Translations under genes and position numbers: made by a program
Notes under the pieces: model-generated
Seen by the model: only the letters and a program-made list of their open reading frames with translations
Databases searched by the model: none
Told to the model about the DNA's origin: nothing
NCBI RefSeq assembly: GCF_015706575.1
Contig: NW_024037050.1
Coordinates: 868,001-932,000, forward strand
Direction: 5' to 3'
Origin: Patiria miniata
Taxonomy: Eukaryota; Echinodermata; Asteroidea; Valvatida; Asterinidae
DNA length: 64,000 bases
Part shown: in pieces, positions 34,001 through 49,000 of the stretch
Layout: each line of letters begins with the position of its first letter
Numbering within the stretch: the first letter of the stretch is position 1

Positions 34001-37000
34001 CAAAGAATTCCCTGAATGTCATTTTGAGATTTCACTGGAAGAAATTTCCTTTTTGTTTTTGGAAAATGTTCACATTCTCCGATGTCTAGACTAGTCTAGA
34101 GCAAATTGCAGTCTTGTGTGCTCATGCACGAGAGCCGAACGAAAGCCACAAAAGACGTGCGACCATCCGATCCAATGTGAAGTCTACAATGCATGTGGCC
34201 ATTGGTGGAATGATATCGCATAACGAATTTTCCTATTGGCTAACACGATTTCAACAAAGACTTGCTTTCAGCAATCTAAAAGTGTTTAGTTAAAAAAAGA
34301 TTGTTAGGACACTTTGCTTCTATGGTTTCTCCCACAATTTCAAACAAAAGTTTCATTGAAAAATCGGTGTCCATGATGCATGGCGTCCCTAGGCTCGAAA
34401 GTCTGTGCGGCCGTGTAACTCACGGTCAACCAATAGAAATGCTTGTTGGGCACAGACATTGCCGTGGGGATTTCCCCTGGCACGCAATACCGCGCTGCTC
34501 GAACACACCGAGGAACATGAGACACACTGACCAGACTTTTTGGACTGCGTTGCAATGACGATGATGTGACGAAGGACCCAAGCAGTCTTGGTGCAACGTA
34601 CATATTTTTAAAGTACACGCAAACTGATGTTGGACCACAATGTTTTCTTTTGGATAATACCAGAAAGAGAAAAAACTTGCTGATAAATGCCTCTAAATTT
34701 TTCTGGCGGTCGGCGATTTTGACCAATTTTGAAAGTTGGTATCGTAATATTTTTTGGTCCAAATAACCAATAAAATTTTGTGGGGTCGCATTTTATCACT
34801 ACCAAAAATAGGGTTGGTCGGGTGACCCGAAACAAAGGTATGTTTTTGTTTGGCCTAATTTGTCACTGAAAAATAAACAGGAGCTTGGAGTTATTTGTAA
34901 AAAGTTTTTATTTATTTATTTTTTATTTTTTGTGTGAAGATTAAACGAGGAGCTTTGGTCGACAGCAGAACTTCCGTTACAGACGTAAAATTCTCACCAA
35001 GACACTTGGGCCTTCAGCTGGTAAGAATACTTTTTTCTGGTAAGAATATTTATTTAGTTTAACTAATATTGTGAGTACTGGTAGATATTATCAGTCGTTT
35101 TTTTCCTCCTGGTATCTCTTTTGTTTTCTAAATCTATGCAGTGTCTATTTTTAAAGTTGAAAAGAGAAATTGACTGGAGAAGGGTTTGTACCTGCAACCT
35201 CTTGATTGCCGTTCCGGTGCTCTACCAACTGAGCTATCCAGCGCTATGCTGGCAGTTCTGCATTTTGTGAATGTCTTTGTTCAAAGGGCGCTAGTCAGAA
35301 GTCATATACCCGTATATGCAATGTAGCTAGGGATCACGGCCAAAGTCACGATGCTAGCAACATTAACAATGCTGCAAACCTGGGAAATAGCAAACAGGGA
35401 CCACTCAGAGAGTATACATCTTCCTCTATTTTTCATAAATTTTCAAATAATCGCAAAGGGAAACTTTTCTATTTTTACCAAAGTTTCATTGATGGTCTTT
35501 TGTCTTCTGCAGGCGACGTGTTCAGCTGATGGTGTGGTGCGTTTCTATGAGGCTAGTGATGTGACCAACCTAGCAACGTGGAGCTCACAGGTAGTTATGT
35601 CTCCAAACAAATTTCCGTTGATTTTTATCCATAGAAAATTGTATCTCGTCTGGGCTTTTTGAAAAAAGGGAGGAGGCCCTTTGGTTTTCTTTTTTTTTCT
35701 CCAAGATAACGGATTTTCCACATGGATTCTTCCTTTTTCTTGACTCTTTTGCTGAAACTTTTGTGTCCAAATGATTGGTGACGCCTTAAAACAGATTCTA
35801 AACTTACATGCATAGCTACAGATTTTGCTGGAAGAAAATTTTAAAAATTAGATTTATTGCAAGTGATTGATTAAAAAAAAAAACGGCCAGGAAAAAAGGT
35901 AACAGACGGGGACGAGAAACTGGTTAATTGCTTTACTTGGCTGTAGAAGCATTTGTAGCCCTAACAGTCCTGAATCCTCTCAATTCAATACAATTTTGCA
36001 CACCCCATAGGGAGTTAGGGTTAAGCTGTCTGTGGAGTTGAAATGTACTTTTATGAACAAGAATGTCCTGAAATTCAGAACATTCAAATGTCAACCCCCG
36101 CCCCACCCCCGTTTGCATCATCTGAACTTGAACAAGTACCAAGTGGTACAACCCATGGCCGTTCCACGAAACGCTCAACCGCGAATTTTGCAATGCAATG
36201 GAGCGTGATCTAGTATGCAAATTAGACACATGCACATCAATGTCACAAAACTGCAGGTATTCTGTAGAAACTCACTGGCAAAGCTGTGATACATGCGTGG
36301 CTTGGAACAGTATAATACACCCCAAATAAAGTGTCCACCCACCCACCCACCCACCAACATAAGCAGCTCAAGCCCACAGCATGTTTCACACCACCTTGGG
36401 AAAAACCTCAGTTGGCTCAGAATCAAAAATGTAAGTAGAGTGGAAATGCATCAACAACAACAAAAAAGGATAGGATATTGCAGAACGTCCAATTTTACCT
36501 TGAGCTCTAGCCGTCTAACTTTGAGGTTTTATTCAATTCCGAATGTCTCTGTATTTTTTTAACGCCTTTTTCACACAAAGTGTTCGCACCAGGGATGCGT
36601 TCCAATCTTGGATGGGAGTTTTGGGGATGTAAGCAACTAAAAGATTTGAGGTGGATCTGCTCCAGAAGACATTTGAAGTTACACTGTATGTCGCAAACAC
36701 CCACTTTTGGTGTGCGTGTATGGTTGTTAGGGGCGGATCCAGGAATTTTTGCAGGGGGGGTTTTCATCGTACCATACTTTCAATGGGGGCGCTGTTCAAA
36801 TCAGACGATTATTAACACTATATTACAGAATAATGAACAAATAACCCCAAACCAAGCTGGCTCTGTGTGTATTTTGTGCAAAGGCGCACATTATTACCAG
36901 TATATTTTTTTGGGGGGGGGGGGTCGCATTATTTTTAGGAATTTCTATGAAAAATTTTTTTTGGACAGAGCTGTTTTGGATCCGCGCCTGGGTGTACAAG

Positions 37001-40000
37001 CATTAACAGTTACAAAGATCCACATAAACCAGGTAGCAGCGACGTTGTGTGGACTTGCCCACGTCCTCACAAGGTTTCCCCCTCTCTGGAAAACAGGTTA
37101 AGATGCATTTTGGGGTTAGGTTTATTCGTGGTAAATTGAAGAGAAACACTCAAGGGAATCATAGAAACAAATTGGGTTGAAAGAGTTTTCACAGTGTGAG
37201 TAAAATGATTTTTTTTCACAGGTTTTTGTAACTACATGAAAACAAATGAATGTGCACACTAGGTATGTAACATAAACATGCATGTACGTGTGCGTACTTG
37301 TGATTGCCACAGGCTACGATTCTGCCCATTTCCAACTTGATCGGATATTCCAACATGGGTCATTCAATAAATTTGGGGTCCACTAATATTTGTTCCTGTT
37401 CCTGCTGCATCTGACATTTATGATTTTAGACTTCTGATGCACTCCTTAACCCGAACAACCCTGAGCCCATCAAGCTCCAACAGCGGGTTTTGCTTGATTT
37501 TGGCAGGGTTGGTACCGAACACTGGCCAGTTGGTGTTGGACTTTGATTGACTGGGTACCAAAGGCCCAGGGAGACCCTGTTGAATTTTGTGAGGTTCGGG
37601 GCAGAAGGGCATGAGATTTGTGAACACGTTGGAGTTCACTGGCATTTCTTCGTGGGTATGCTCACCCACGGTCCTCAGCACAGCTTGTGGTCAAATGTGC
37701 ATGTACATATTGCTTTATTTTGTTAGATTTGGTACCATCCCTATCCAATCACTCGACAATGCATAGGCCCATCCATACCAAGTCAATCATACTCCAACAG
37801 TTGGAGTTTGGCAGGTTTAGTACTGTTCCCCGTACAAGGCCTGTTGGAGTTTGGCAGTTTTGGTACCAGTGCTTACAGACCTGTATGCAGCTGTTGAAAT
37901 TTGTTAGGTTTGGTATACTTTCTAGTGCAAGAGCCTAGGGGGTTAGGGTTAATGCAGTCATCCTTCAAGAGTGATTCTGAATAGCAAACTACCTACCCAA
38001 CAAATAAAAACAAATTGAGGCCCTAGGTTACCCTACCTACCCTATTTTGACAGCCCCTACCCTAGGAAAAACCCTGAAATCATCAATTACTACTTTATTT
38101 ATACTACGCTGCATCGGGAGTCCTGTTTATAACGTCATGATTTACTATTTTGTTTGCTGCCGCCAACGACGAGTTTTACACAAATTGCACGTTCGGGTCG
38201 AAACAGGACCTGAAAAACAGCTCTCAAAAGTACCTTTTGTACTCATTTCATGACAGACACAATAGTCGTTTTCATTTCATCACACCTTAGGCTACACATA
38301 CCCGAAAAATAACAGAAATGTCTTCGAGCATTCCACAACCTCTTTAATACAAAGGAGCTTGTGGAGCCCGTGGGACCGGAAACGTTTAATGTGTTTCTGT
38401 AACCCACAGGCGCTAAAAGCAGTGAAAAGTTTGTTAATTTGTTTTTGTTACAAGCAATTCTCCTTGGATGTTTTCACATTTTCAAGCTGTAGGCAAGGTT
38501 AATGTAAAGCACATCAGGAGTTAATGTAATCCACAGTGGGACTTTATTAGCTGCTAATTCATCCTAGGAGTAGTCCCTTTCAATTCTGGAGGTTTCTCAA
38601 CCTTTTTACTTTGTACTGACCTGCAGGACAAGTCATTTTATTCCCAAAATAAGTCTCTCATATAATGTCATATTGTCACCACAATCTGTGCATAAAGTTG
38701 GACTTTTGAAGAATTAAGATATTTATACAGGGTGAGTAAACCCAAATGTCGGGACCATTGTTTTAGTGAAGTTCTGCATAGCACTTTCAGAATCTAGGAT
38801 ATGAAAACCCAATTCATAAGCTTTCTTTTAGTACAAGAATCATTCAAATCATGCAAGTTACGGAATTTTAAACACAACCACCATTTTAAAGTTCTGTCCA
38901 TGGATCACAAAAAAGTAAGTGTTCTTTCAGCAAAACGAAAACAAGTCACATAGGGATGTGTGTGAATTGTTTTCGTTTTGCTGAAAGAATGCACACCTTT
39001 TTTTGTGATCCGTGAACAGAACTTGGAAAAGGTGGTTGTGTTTAAAATTCCATAACTTGAAAAGTACATGAGTGATTGGAATGATTATTGTACTAAAAGA
39101 AAGCTTATGAATTGGGCTTTCATATCCTATGTTTTGAAAGTGCTACATGCAGAACTTCACTAAAACAATAGTCCTGACATTTGGGTTGCGTTTTCTTTTA
39201 CTCGCCCTGTATATCTGGATTCTGCAGAACAAGAGCTTTCCAATGGTATGTAACATGTATGGGTACTGAGTTTAGTAATGGAAATGTAGACCTCCAACTT
39301 ACTTGAAGATGTAAGTCTGATTCTCAAGAAATTGGCATCCTGCAGTCGTGTTACAGTGAAGGAACAGTCAACTTATGATAGAGGGGATGAAAAAGGTTTA
39401 AAGGTGTTCTACATAACAAAACAAATTGGAGTGGAGATGAAAAGACTTGCATATCTCATGTCGAGTCTTGGCCAATTGGGTAATTTACAAGGGAGCTTTT
39501 AGAGGCTCTTTAACATAATCAAGCATTAATATTGTGGCGTGTTTAGCCTGCGTATCACCGCACCCTACAACCAAGTCATTTTGCGTGTAGGCTCCTTACG
39601 TCAACATGGATAGTTCATATGACGATTTTCTTTCTGACTCAAAGTAGTTTTTGCAGTGACAGCAGAGAATCTGGCTGTGAAGATGCATTGGTAATTTTCG
39701 GAAGGAAAGTTTTCAAGCAGACGGTCTTATTAATGCCCATTATGGAGAACAATTGTCCGACATGTTCAAAGTGTGGATAAGTTCGAATCCACACTTTACT
39801 AAAGATTCGTCGCTCCGAAACCAAACTTTTTACAATAGTGTGACGTCATAGCAGTGGTTTAAAGAGGTTGTGGAATGCTCGAAGACATTTCCGTCATTTT
39901 TCGGGTATATGTAGCCTAAGGTGTGATGAAATAAAAAAGACTATTGTGTCTGTCATGAAATGAGTACAAAAGGTACTTTTGAGAGCTGTTTTTCAGGTCC

Positions 40001-43000
40001 TGTTTCGACCCGAACGTGCAATTTGTGTAAAAGTCGTCGTTGGGGGCAGCAAACAAAACATAGTAAATCGTGACGTAATAAACAGGACTCATTTATACTA
40101 CGCTGCATCGGGAGTCCTGTTTATTACGTCATGATTTACTATGTTTTGTTTGCTGCCCCCAACGACGAGTTTTACACAAATTGCACGTTCGGGTCGAAAC
40201 AGGACTTGAAAAACAGCTCTCAAAAGTACCTTTTGTACTCATTTCATGACAGACACAATAGTCTTTTTATTTCATCACACCTTAGGCTACATATACCCGA
40301 TAAATGACAGAAATGTCTTCGAGCATTCCACAACCTCTTTAAGTGCACAAATACCCCCACAACTGTTACAAAGGGAGAGTTGGGGGAGACCACTGGAAGA
40401 GACATTCGAATAGCCTTGCTGATGGCGCCTGACGCCCCCACGTGAATACACTATGGGTTTGTGCACTTTCAGAATAACACAAGTTGCGTGTACCCCACGC
40501 CATTCACATCGTATCCCTCCCACTGGGGGTCTCATTCTGAAATTTCTTTTCAAAGTGTGTCTCTTTTTTTTGTTGAATTTTTGTTTTTCTAACAGGAAGA
40601 GATTCAGACCAAACTGAACTGTAGCTGTCTGTCATGGAATCCCTCAAGGTAAGACCAACATTAACTTGTCATTATTAAGGAAAACCAGAAAGTATAGTGC
40701 AAACGAATGGAGTACGCGCGTGTTGGTTCACGGGCTGAATCACCCGCTAATGTCTTTCACACACATTTTGCACGCGTATTCACTTCGGTACTCCATTCCA
40801 ATCTCTGTGGTATATATATGTGGGTCTTTCCACATGGGATTGGGAAATGAAGCAGGATAATAATATCAAGTTGTTTGTCCTCTTTTCCCCTTGTACTTTC
40901 CCACCCCATTGTTGAGGATTGTGCCCACCAGGAAAGTAAGACTTTCCAGGCAAATTTGACGAGATGTGTATGCTCAGAATGCTACGTATGTAACATGGAC
41001 AGAAAGTTTAACATTGATAGAACGTTATAATTACAATAAATGTCTTTATCAAATATTGTGCTTTTTCATTCCTATCCCTACTGTTACCTGTAAAGACCAA
41101 AACAATCTACTCTGTATATAAGACGTCTCCAATTATGGTGACCAGTGAGGAATCGTACCCCATTAGTGTGGAAATGCCCATTTAGGTTCCAGAGTAGACT
41201 GACTTTGGGCCATAATCTAAGTCCATTATCCCACTGAAAAATAATTGTGTAAGATGATCTTACATCCTGCTTTGTTCCCAGGGTGCATCCCCCGATGATT
41301 GCCGTAGGAAGTGACGATTCCAGTCCCTCAAGCGGCGGCAAGGTCCAGATATATGAATACAAGGAGAACGAGAGGTGAGGGGCATGCTGGGAAGGCAGTG
41401 GGGATGGAGAGATTTGGGGAGGGAGGGGGAGAGGAGAAGCTGATCCTTAAGCCGCTAGTGAATTACTTGGCTACGGCTTGCAGTTACACGTGTCTATGGA
41501 AGCCACTGAAGCCACTTCTCATAGACAAGTGTAAAACTGCTAGCCGTAGGCTGAGACACATGGCATGAATGGCTTACTTCGGCTTCTGACAATAGCCCCC
41601 TAAACGGAGACACTGAAAAAGTAGGAAAACTGCTAAAATTGGGCAGTTGTTTTCCATGGTTTTCAAGTTTGAACCTGACTTCCGCCCATTTGTTTTGTTA
41701 AAATTAAAATTAAAAAAAAAAGGTGTAGGAAACTCACTGGCCTTAGTGAATAGGGCACCCAGCCGTGCTTAACAGTGTTGGAGTTTGGTTAATTTTGTTG
41801 GACTCGTTTAAAGATAATATACAACTTTGCTTTTGCTGTGATTTTCAGCAAGTATTTTACAGCAAATATTGTTACACTGTTATGTTTAAAGTTTTGTGTT
41901 AATAGATGCTGGAAAAACCAAGAAAACAGTGGTGTTCTGGTAGTCTGGTTCTCTGATCCTCCTTCAGATGAAACAGAGCAATTTATAAAAGTCGGGGAAT
42001 GGTCAGGCCAGGGTACCAGACTAGCTAAACAAAAAAGGGATGTCTTATAGTTTTTATACATTTCAGAGAAATGTATATTTAAATAGTCAAACATTTGGTT
42101 TATTCGATGCAGCCCTAGAACTATGCCCCCTTTCATGTCCATACCTTTCGGACGCAGAAAAGAACTCAACTACAACTTTGACTGTTATCCTTCCTTGATC
42201 TTTCATTTCTTTTCTTTCACATGGGTTGTGTTTCTACTGAGTACTGGCAGACATTTATGGGTTTTTTTGCCAATCTGTTGTGTTACATTGGTATGTGAAT
42301 TACCGGTACATACACCCCGAGGACAGACAGACAAAGGGAGAGCAACAGATTCTTTGTTGTCCTTGAGCGTTCGTCTTTAGTTGAAAACGGTCCACGATCG
42401 TGAGTGTGTGTGTTTATTCTATGGGAGAGCGTTATATTACTGGTATATGGACAAATGGAAAGACAATGCCTTGTCCTCGAGAGTTATGTAAAACATGACT
42501 GTATGCTCTTGTTTGAGTTGTGTGTGTGGGGGGGGTCTATTTATGGTGTTAAGTGAGGACGCACATGTAAAAACACATCCTTGTGTGATTGCGGACAGGA
42601 GTCAAATCGAGGACGTCCTCGATTTGAAAACGTGTACAAAACCAATGGGAGCTGATAAAAAACAGAAGAAAAAAAAGATCGATGATGAGGAACAATGGAG
42701 TACCAAAGTGAATACGTCGAGCACACAAAATGTGTGTGAAAGACATTAGCGCGTGATTCAGCCCGTGAACCAGCACGCGCGCGTACTCCATTCGTTTGCA
42801 CTACACTTTCTGGTTCTAAATGACGTCACACTTCGGTACTCCATAGGAAATCCTCGATTCACACCATAATCGAACATGTGAGTGTTTTTTTTTTCACCAT
42901 TTACAGTCTGTCTGTCTGTCCTTTGGTCTGCCTGTCTTTCTTTTCTTTCAGCATGTTTATCAGTGGTGTAACTGATACATGTCGTGGTCCCCCCCCCCCC

Positions 43001-46000
43001 CCCCATTTGAAATCCGGAATTGCACACAAACAATTCTATACATGACCCTCAGTTCCCCCTTAAAAAATTAGTGCAGCCCCAGGTGCTCCCCTAGCTGCTC
43101 AACCCCTAGTTCTCGTACATGCATAAAAGACCTCAATGATCCATAAGAGAGAGTTTAACTCGGCCTCCGGGACGATGTTTGCTCATGAAAGGATCCGAGA
43201 CAGCGGGCTCCCGCGGCGCCAATATCGCTCCACGTCCGTGGGAAATTGCGGAGGGTGTCTTCCTCCGGGTCTGACACTTCGGGTCGTCCTAATTTTCCCG
43301 TACGGACCGGCGATCCGTTTCGTCGATTTTTTGTGACTGCGTTTTGCACAGGAATTTGCCGTCGTGTGCTCTTTCACGTTGACTGCCTGGCCGCCCCCTG
43401 TGCTGGCTTTTCTGTGAGTCTAGACTGTGCGAGGTCAGCGAGGTCAATGTAGGGGTTTCGTTTACGTGTTCTACTCGGCCGTTCTGCAAAAGTGTTCACC
43501 AAACGGTAGTATGGGTTGACCTTGGCAAAATATTTTTTCTCCATGGTGCGTGGCCACCAAGTGTCCCTATTCTTTCCTGTGCTTTGCTTGCCGCCCCTGC
43601 GCCGATTGCAACGAATACTCAGAAGGACTACACATTAGTATGCTTTGCGCGGTCTGACCAATCGAAAGTCTACACAGCATAGTACTTCCGGGCTATGCGT
43701 AAAAACGTCGACGGCAACGCATACTGCAGCCTGCTCCACACCCTGGAAACGAGGTTGGGTCTACGGTGCTCGCTATTTGAAGCACAAGCATGCATGTGAC
43801 GTCGCGTGATAGAGTGCTGTTGCTTCCATAATGTGTTTACAGCTCCATGCTTCCACTACCAAGGCTGAGCGTTGTGAGTTCGCTGCCCGCCACGTATAAT
43901 TCAGTGTCGCGTTATAATTTCGGGGGCCTATTTGCTTCAAATATCGGGATCTTAAACGCAGTCACAAAAAATCGACAAAATGGATCGCCGGTACGAAAAA
44001 ATTAGGACGACCCGAAGTGCCTGACCCTGCGGAAGACACCCTCCACATTTTTCCACGGACGTGGAGCCATTTTGGCGTCGCGGGAGACCGCGGTCTCAGA
44101 TCCTTCCAGGAGAAAACATTTCTCAGAGGCCGAGTAAAACTTGCTCTTATATAGATGGTTGAACCAACTTAAATAAAAGTTGAATCGACTTTTTCCTCGC
44201 AGACGGTCTCGCAAATTGTGAGAAGTTCAAGTTTACGTTTGTTGAAGAGTCCAATACTGAAACTTAATTATGACTTTCCTCCATGATTCAGAACGTTTGT
44301 AATTTTATGGTAACACTCAACATTTTCATTTCAAATGACACCTTCATGTTTTATTGCATTATGATTTATTGTCAAAACTGTACAACCAGCCTTCGCCTGT
44401 GTACTACAGTAACCTTTTCACTACGTTTTCCAAATGAGACTGCCTCACAAAATGCCAATTTAACAGACCAACGGAAACATTTACAGACAGTTGTCATGGT
44501 ACATAATTATCATGTGCGTAAATCGACGGGGGACAGGGGGAAACCACCCCCCCCCCACACACACACACACATTTAAAGCGGGGGGCATTCTTTGGTCCCC
44601 CCCCCCACACTTTTTCTTCCCCGAATAAAATTGTAGTCTACAATAATGATTCTATTGCTCAGAATACATGTAGCTGATTCAATTACTCCAAACTCAAAAC
44701 TTTAAAAGATGATATTTTGCTCAAATTGGTTTTAGTGGTCAGAAATTGCCTCCGTTCACACCACAAAATTGCTTTTCTATAACGGCATGTCTCCCAATTA
44801 TATCCCCCATTTACATTTCACTCCCCACATTTTCATCCCCAACACTACGCCCTACCCGATCTATGATTGGGTAAATCAGCTTGTAGCTAAATATGCCCCA
44901 AAAAGTTTTGAAAGAAGTTTGAGAATGTTGTTAACGAGGGGTGAGATATATTATCTGGCAGTGTTCCGAACCATACAACCTTATCAGTGATATCAACCCA
45001 TTGTATTTGGCAATGGAACGATACCGGGATGAAATATTTTGTCTTTCGGGTCTATTTTTAGCAAGGTTTGTAAACTCAGGGTTGTGGAATTCATGGAAAT
45101 AAGCTGAAATTCCTCAGGCGAAAAAAAACTAGCAGTGTTATGTTTCTGGAAACACTGTCTAAAAAGGGGCAGTAGGAAGTGTTGTTTTTTTCTTGTGTTT
45201 TTTATACATATATAATGTAGATATGTTCACAATATCGATGTATAAATGTACTTGTGGGAGGACACTGGACAAGTAGACAAATGTTTTAAAAGGTACTTGC
45301 ATACTTACAGGTACTTATTTAGAGTATTTTGCACTTCCAAAAAATGCAAACATATACATGTACCGGTATATGAGAATAACAACATGTATTGTGAATAATT
45401 GTTCATTCATTAAACATGGTTTATTAAAGAAATCCAAATGGCAGCCACAGCTGAATTGAACATGATTAACATTTTAAAATAAATAAAAAAAAAAAAATTA
45501 GATTAAATTATCTGACATAGTAACACCTTACAAAATATTAAAATATTACCCAAAATATACCAATGAATATGATTTAAAAATAAACCACTTGATTTTACCT
45601 TAAAAAAAAGAATCCCACACATAATGAAATAAGAACGTAGGAAGATTAAACATTTCTGACCACAAACATTATCCTCTTCATTTAGGATTATACAAGATGG
45701 GGAACAGCACTATGCTCATTCTATTTGTCTTGCACCTAAGTTCCGGAAGTTTCTTTGAATTCCCGAGGGTTCTTTTCATTTTGGGAGGAGGAGGGATGAA
45801 AAGTTTAAATTGTTCAGTTTGTTTTTGTCAATGAATGATCTACATAGACATTCTTTTCTTTTGTTTTAAAGTGGAAATCCCAAACTCTTGCAGTTCGGGA
45901 TTTCGGGAATATGTACCCAAAAAGGTATAAATACATACATTTATTTATTAAAAAACAAAATGAAAAGTAAAATGCAGACCCCATGTACACCAGCAAATAA

Positions 46001-49000
46001 TCAAGTCCCTGGCATTTTTCATCAACATGCAAAGTTTATTCAATTATTTATTTTTTTATTTTAACTGGGTAGCCCATTCAGTGGAATCCACTGGTCTCCC
46101 ATGGGTCCAAGTAAAGAGAAGACAATGTGAAGAAAGTACAGTTTTAGAGGTGGGAGGAAAAGCCCAGAAGAGTATTCTGAGAAAAACTCTCAGAAATCAA
46201 ATAAGGACTGAAAACCCAATCCACATATTGGCCCAGGTGAGATTCGAACCTGGGTCACAGCGGTGGAAGGCGAGGAAAGTACTGCTAGGCCAACCTGACT
46301 CCCCTAAGTCAGGAATACTGATTTTGGTGTATTGCCATCATCTTTGGATCTTTTTTTTAACACAGAAAAAAGAAATGGCACAAAACAGAGACACTGATGA
46401 GCATCACGGAGGCTGTCCACGACCTTGCCTTTGCCCCCAACCTCGGTCGCTCCTACCATGTCATCGCCGTAGCAACCAAAGATGTCCGCATCTTGACCCT
46501 AAAACCTCTTAGGTAAGCAAATTTGCAGCGCAAAAACTTACTGTGATCTCACACGTTCTCGTTCGCTTTGCGCTTAGTACAGGCTGAGTCAAAAAAAGCA
46601 AACCCAAATGGTGCCCCCTAGTTTTAAAGAAGTTCTGCGTGTAGCGCTTTCCAGATCTAACATACGAAAGTCCAATTAATAAGCTTTCTTTTAGTGAAAG
46701 AATAATTCAAATCGCTCATGTACTTTTCCAGTTATGGAATTTTTAACACAAACACCGTTTTTTAACCTTGTCCACAGATCACAATAAAACAAAAAAAAGT
46801 TGGTATTTCAGCAAAACGAAAACTTTTCTCATGTATCAAAAAACACATCAGAACACTCTCATAACCATAATAACTGGCACTTATCATAACATTTATTTAG
46901 AAACCTGCTGCTGCTAATGTTAAAACGACATGCTTTATAATGTCAAGAGTTTATAGTCCTGCCCTACCTTCTACTAGGCTACCCTGGAGACTTAATGGGA
47001 TTATTCTGATATCATTTTCAGGATACGACTGGTTTCATTTTTACTGAAATATCACTTGCCTTTATTGTGATCTGTGGACAAGCTTTAAAAAAAACGGTGT
47101 TTGTGTTCAAAATTCTATAACTGGAAAAGTGCGTGAGCAATTTGAATGATTCTTTCACTGAAAGAAAGCTTATTACTTGGGCTTTCATATTCTAGATCTG
47201 GAAAGCGCTACACGCAGAACTTCTTTAAAAAAAATAGGGGGCACCATTTGGGTTTCCTTATTTTGACTCGCCCTGTATAAACCGGCATTTAGGCCAAAAA
47301 AAAAAGTCTCCGGTTTCTGGTATGCGCGCGCGTCGCCGTAGCCGTACGCATCGGCAAAATGAAAAAGTTTTTTTTTTTCAATGAAAGATGATGTCTGAAA
47401 ACCGCCAAACCCACTGGTTTGACTGGAATCCTGCTGCTGCACAATTTTAACGTGTTTTTAGATTGGGTTATGGTCGAGAATAAGCTTTATGTGGCCTCTC
47501 TGGACTTCCATATATTTGCACTAAGTTTAGTCGGGCACCATTTGCAGTCATCAGCCGCAAGTTCCATACCAGAAACCGGAGACGTTTTTTTTTTTGGCCT
47601 TATAAGAATCGTGTTGTTTTCATCGGTAGGCGAGATGCTACAACAATGGGATCCATAGGGTTAGACATCAAACAGCCAGCGCAACTAGATCACAACAACC
47701 AACAGGTATGGTAGATTTGTTGTACTTTGCATTCATTGTTTTTCCACATAGTCAATATTTAAGAGTATTCCTTGCAAAATCACTCCTAAACAGGGGGGGG
47801 GGGGGGCATGGGCAATTTGTCAAATAAAAAACCCAAATAGGGTAGCCAGGATTGGTTCACTGTTGCCAGGATCAAAAAGTTGGGGTTGGGGGTTTCGCTG
47901 TACACCATCTAACTATTAGGGGTGCTGTTCAAATCGGACAGTTTTGGCACAGTTGGCGAGGGAGAGTATTAATTCATACTACTATAAGTGGTTGTGATGT
48001 GCTTTTGTTTTAGTATAAAAAAACAAACGTTGGGTCCCCAAGGATATGCCACTCGGATCAGCTGATTTCCTTTTCTTTTATTTCTTAAGTTTTCAAGCCT
48101 CCAAAAACACGCTTTTAGGCCAAAAAAAAAAAATGTTCGGTCTCTGGTCAGACCAAAGTTCCGGAATTGACGCGGCCACGCGGCTTTTTTTTTTTTTTTT
48201 TTGCTTTTTTTTTTTTTTTTTTTCTTCAAGCTTGGATTGTACAGACAAGGTGGGTACTATTTTGCTTTTTTGGTGTCCTCATGTACATTGGTGTCCTCCA
48301 TAATTTGCCTTGGTGCTTTCGATCTTTTGCCTTGGTGCAATTTCCCATTCCTTGGTGCTCTTTGGTAAAAAAAATTGAGGAGGTGCAGAAATAGAGGGCG
48401 CTGTTGGAGCTACCACGGAACATTTTGGAGAAAAAAAAAGATTGACGCGCATGATTAAAATCGACGCGCGCGCTGACCAGAGACCGACTTTTTTTTTTTT
48501 TGGCCTTATATTCGGTTACCTCTTGTTGCCCATTACGCACAAAAAGATACGCCTGCATTATTGACGGGCCGTAAATAATTTGAAACTTGTAAAGTAAATA
48601 TTCCATAACTAAACGAAGGCAGATATTTTGTTTGTCTGATGTCTCACTCTCATTTGAATAACTTTTGCATTGCTAGAAAATTTCAGCAATTTAAAAACAA
48701 AACATAGGGGAAAAACTTTAAAGGAACTTTTAAAGGGCCCATGAAGTTTAATTTTTTTAATGCTATCCTTGAAAAGCACCTTTGTGTCCTGTTTAACCTC
48801 TTTTTCAATTTTTGATTTGCCATTTTGAAGGGTATTTTGAATCCCTTTTGTTTTTTATCCTTTTGCAAATTTCCATATTCATGAGCAAAACTGTGATGGC
48901 ATTCCGGGCAGAAACCTCAATGTTACAGCTATTTTAGGACAACAAGTTGCTAGAATTTTGGATATTTTGCTGTCATAAATTTCTTTTTTTTGGTGATTCG

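Noticed and set aside
35160-35250. tRNA gene on the minus strand
   Set aside because: The A box is excellent, but the anticodon arm does not fold and the tail is shared with another SINE copy.
46027-46512. 161-codon plus-strand frame
   Set aside because: It crosses a SINE and reads SEH1 exon 9 in the wrong frame.
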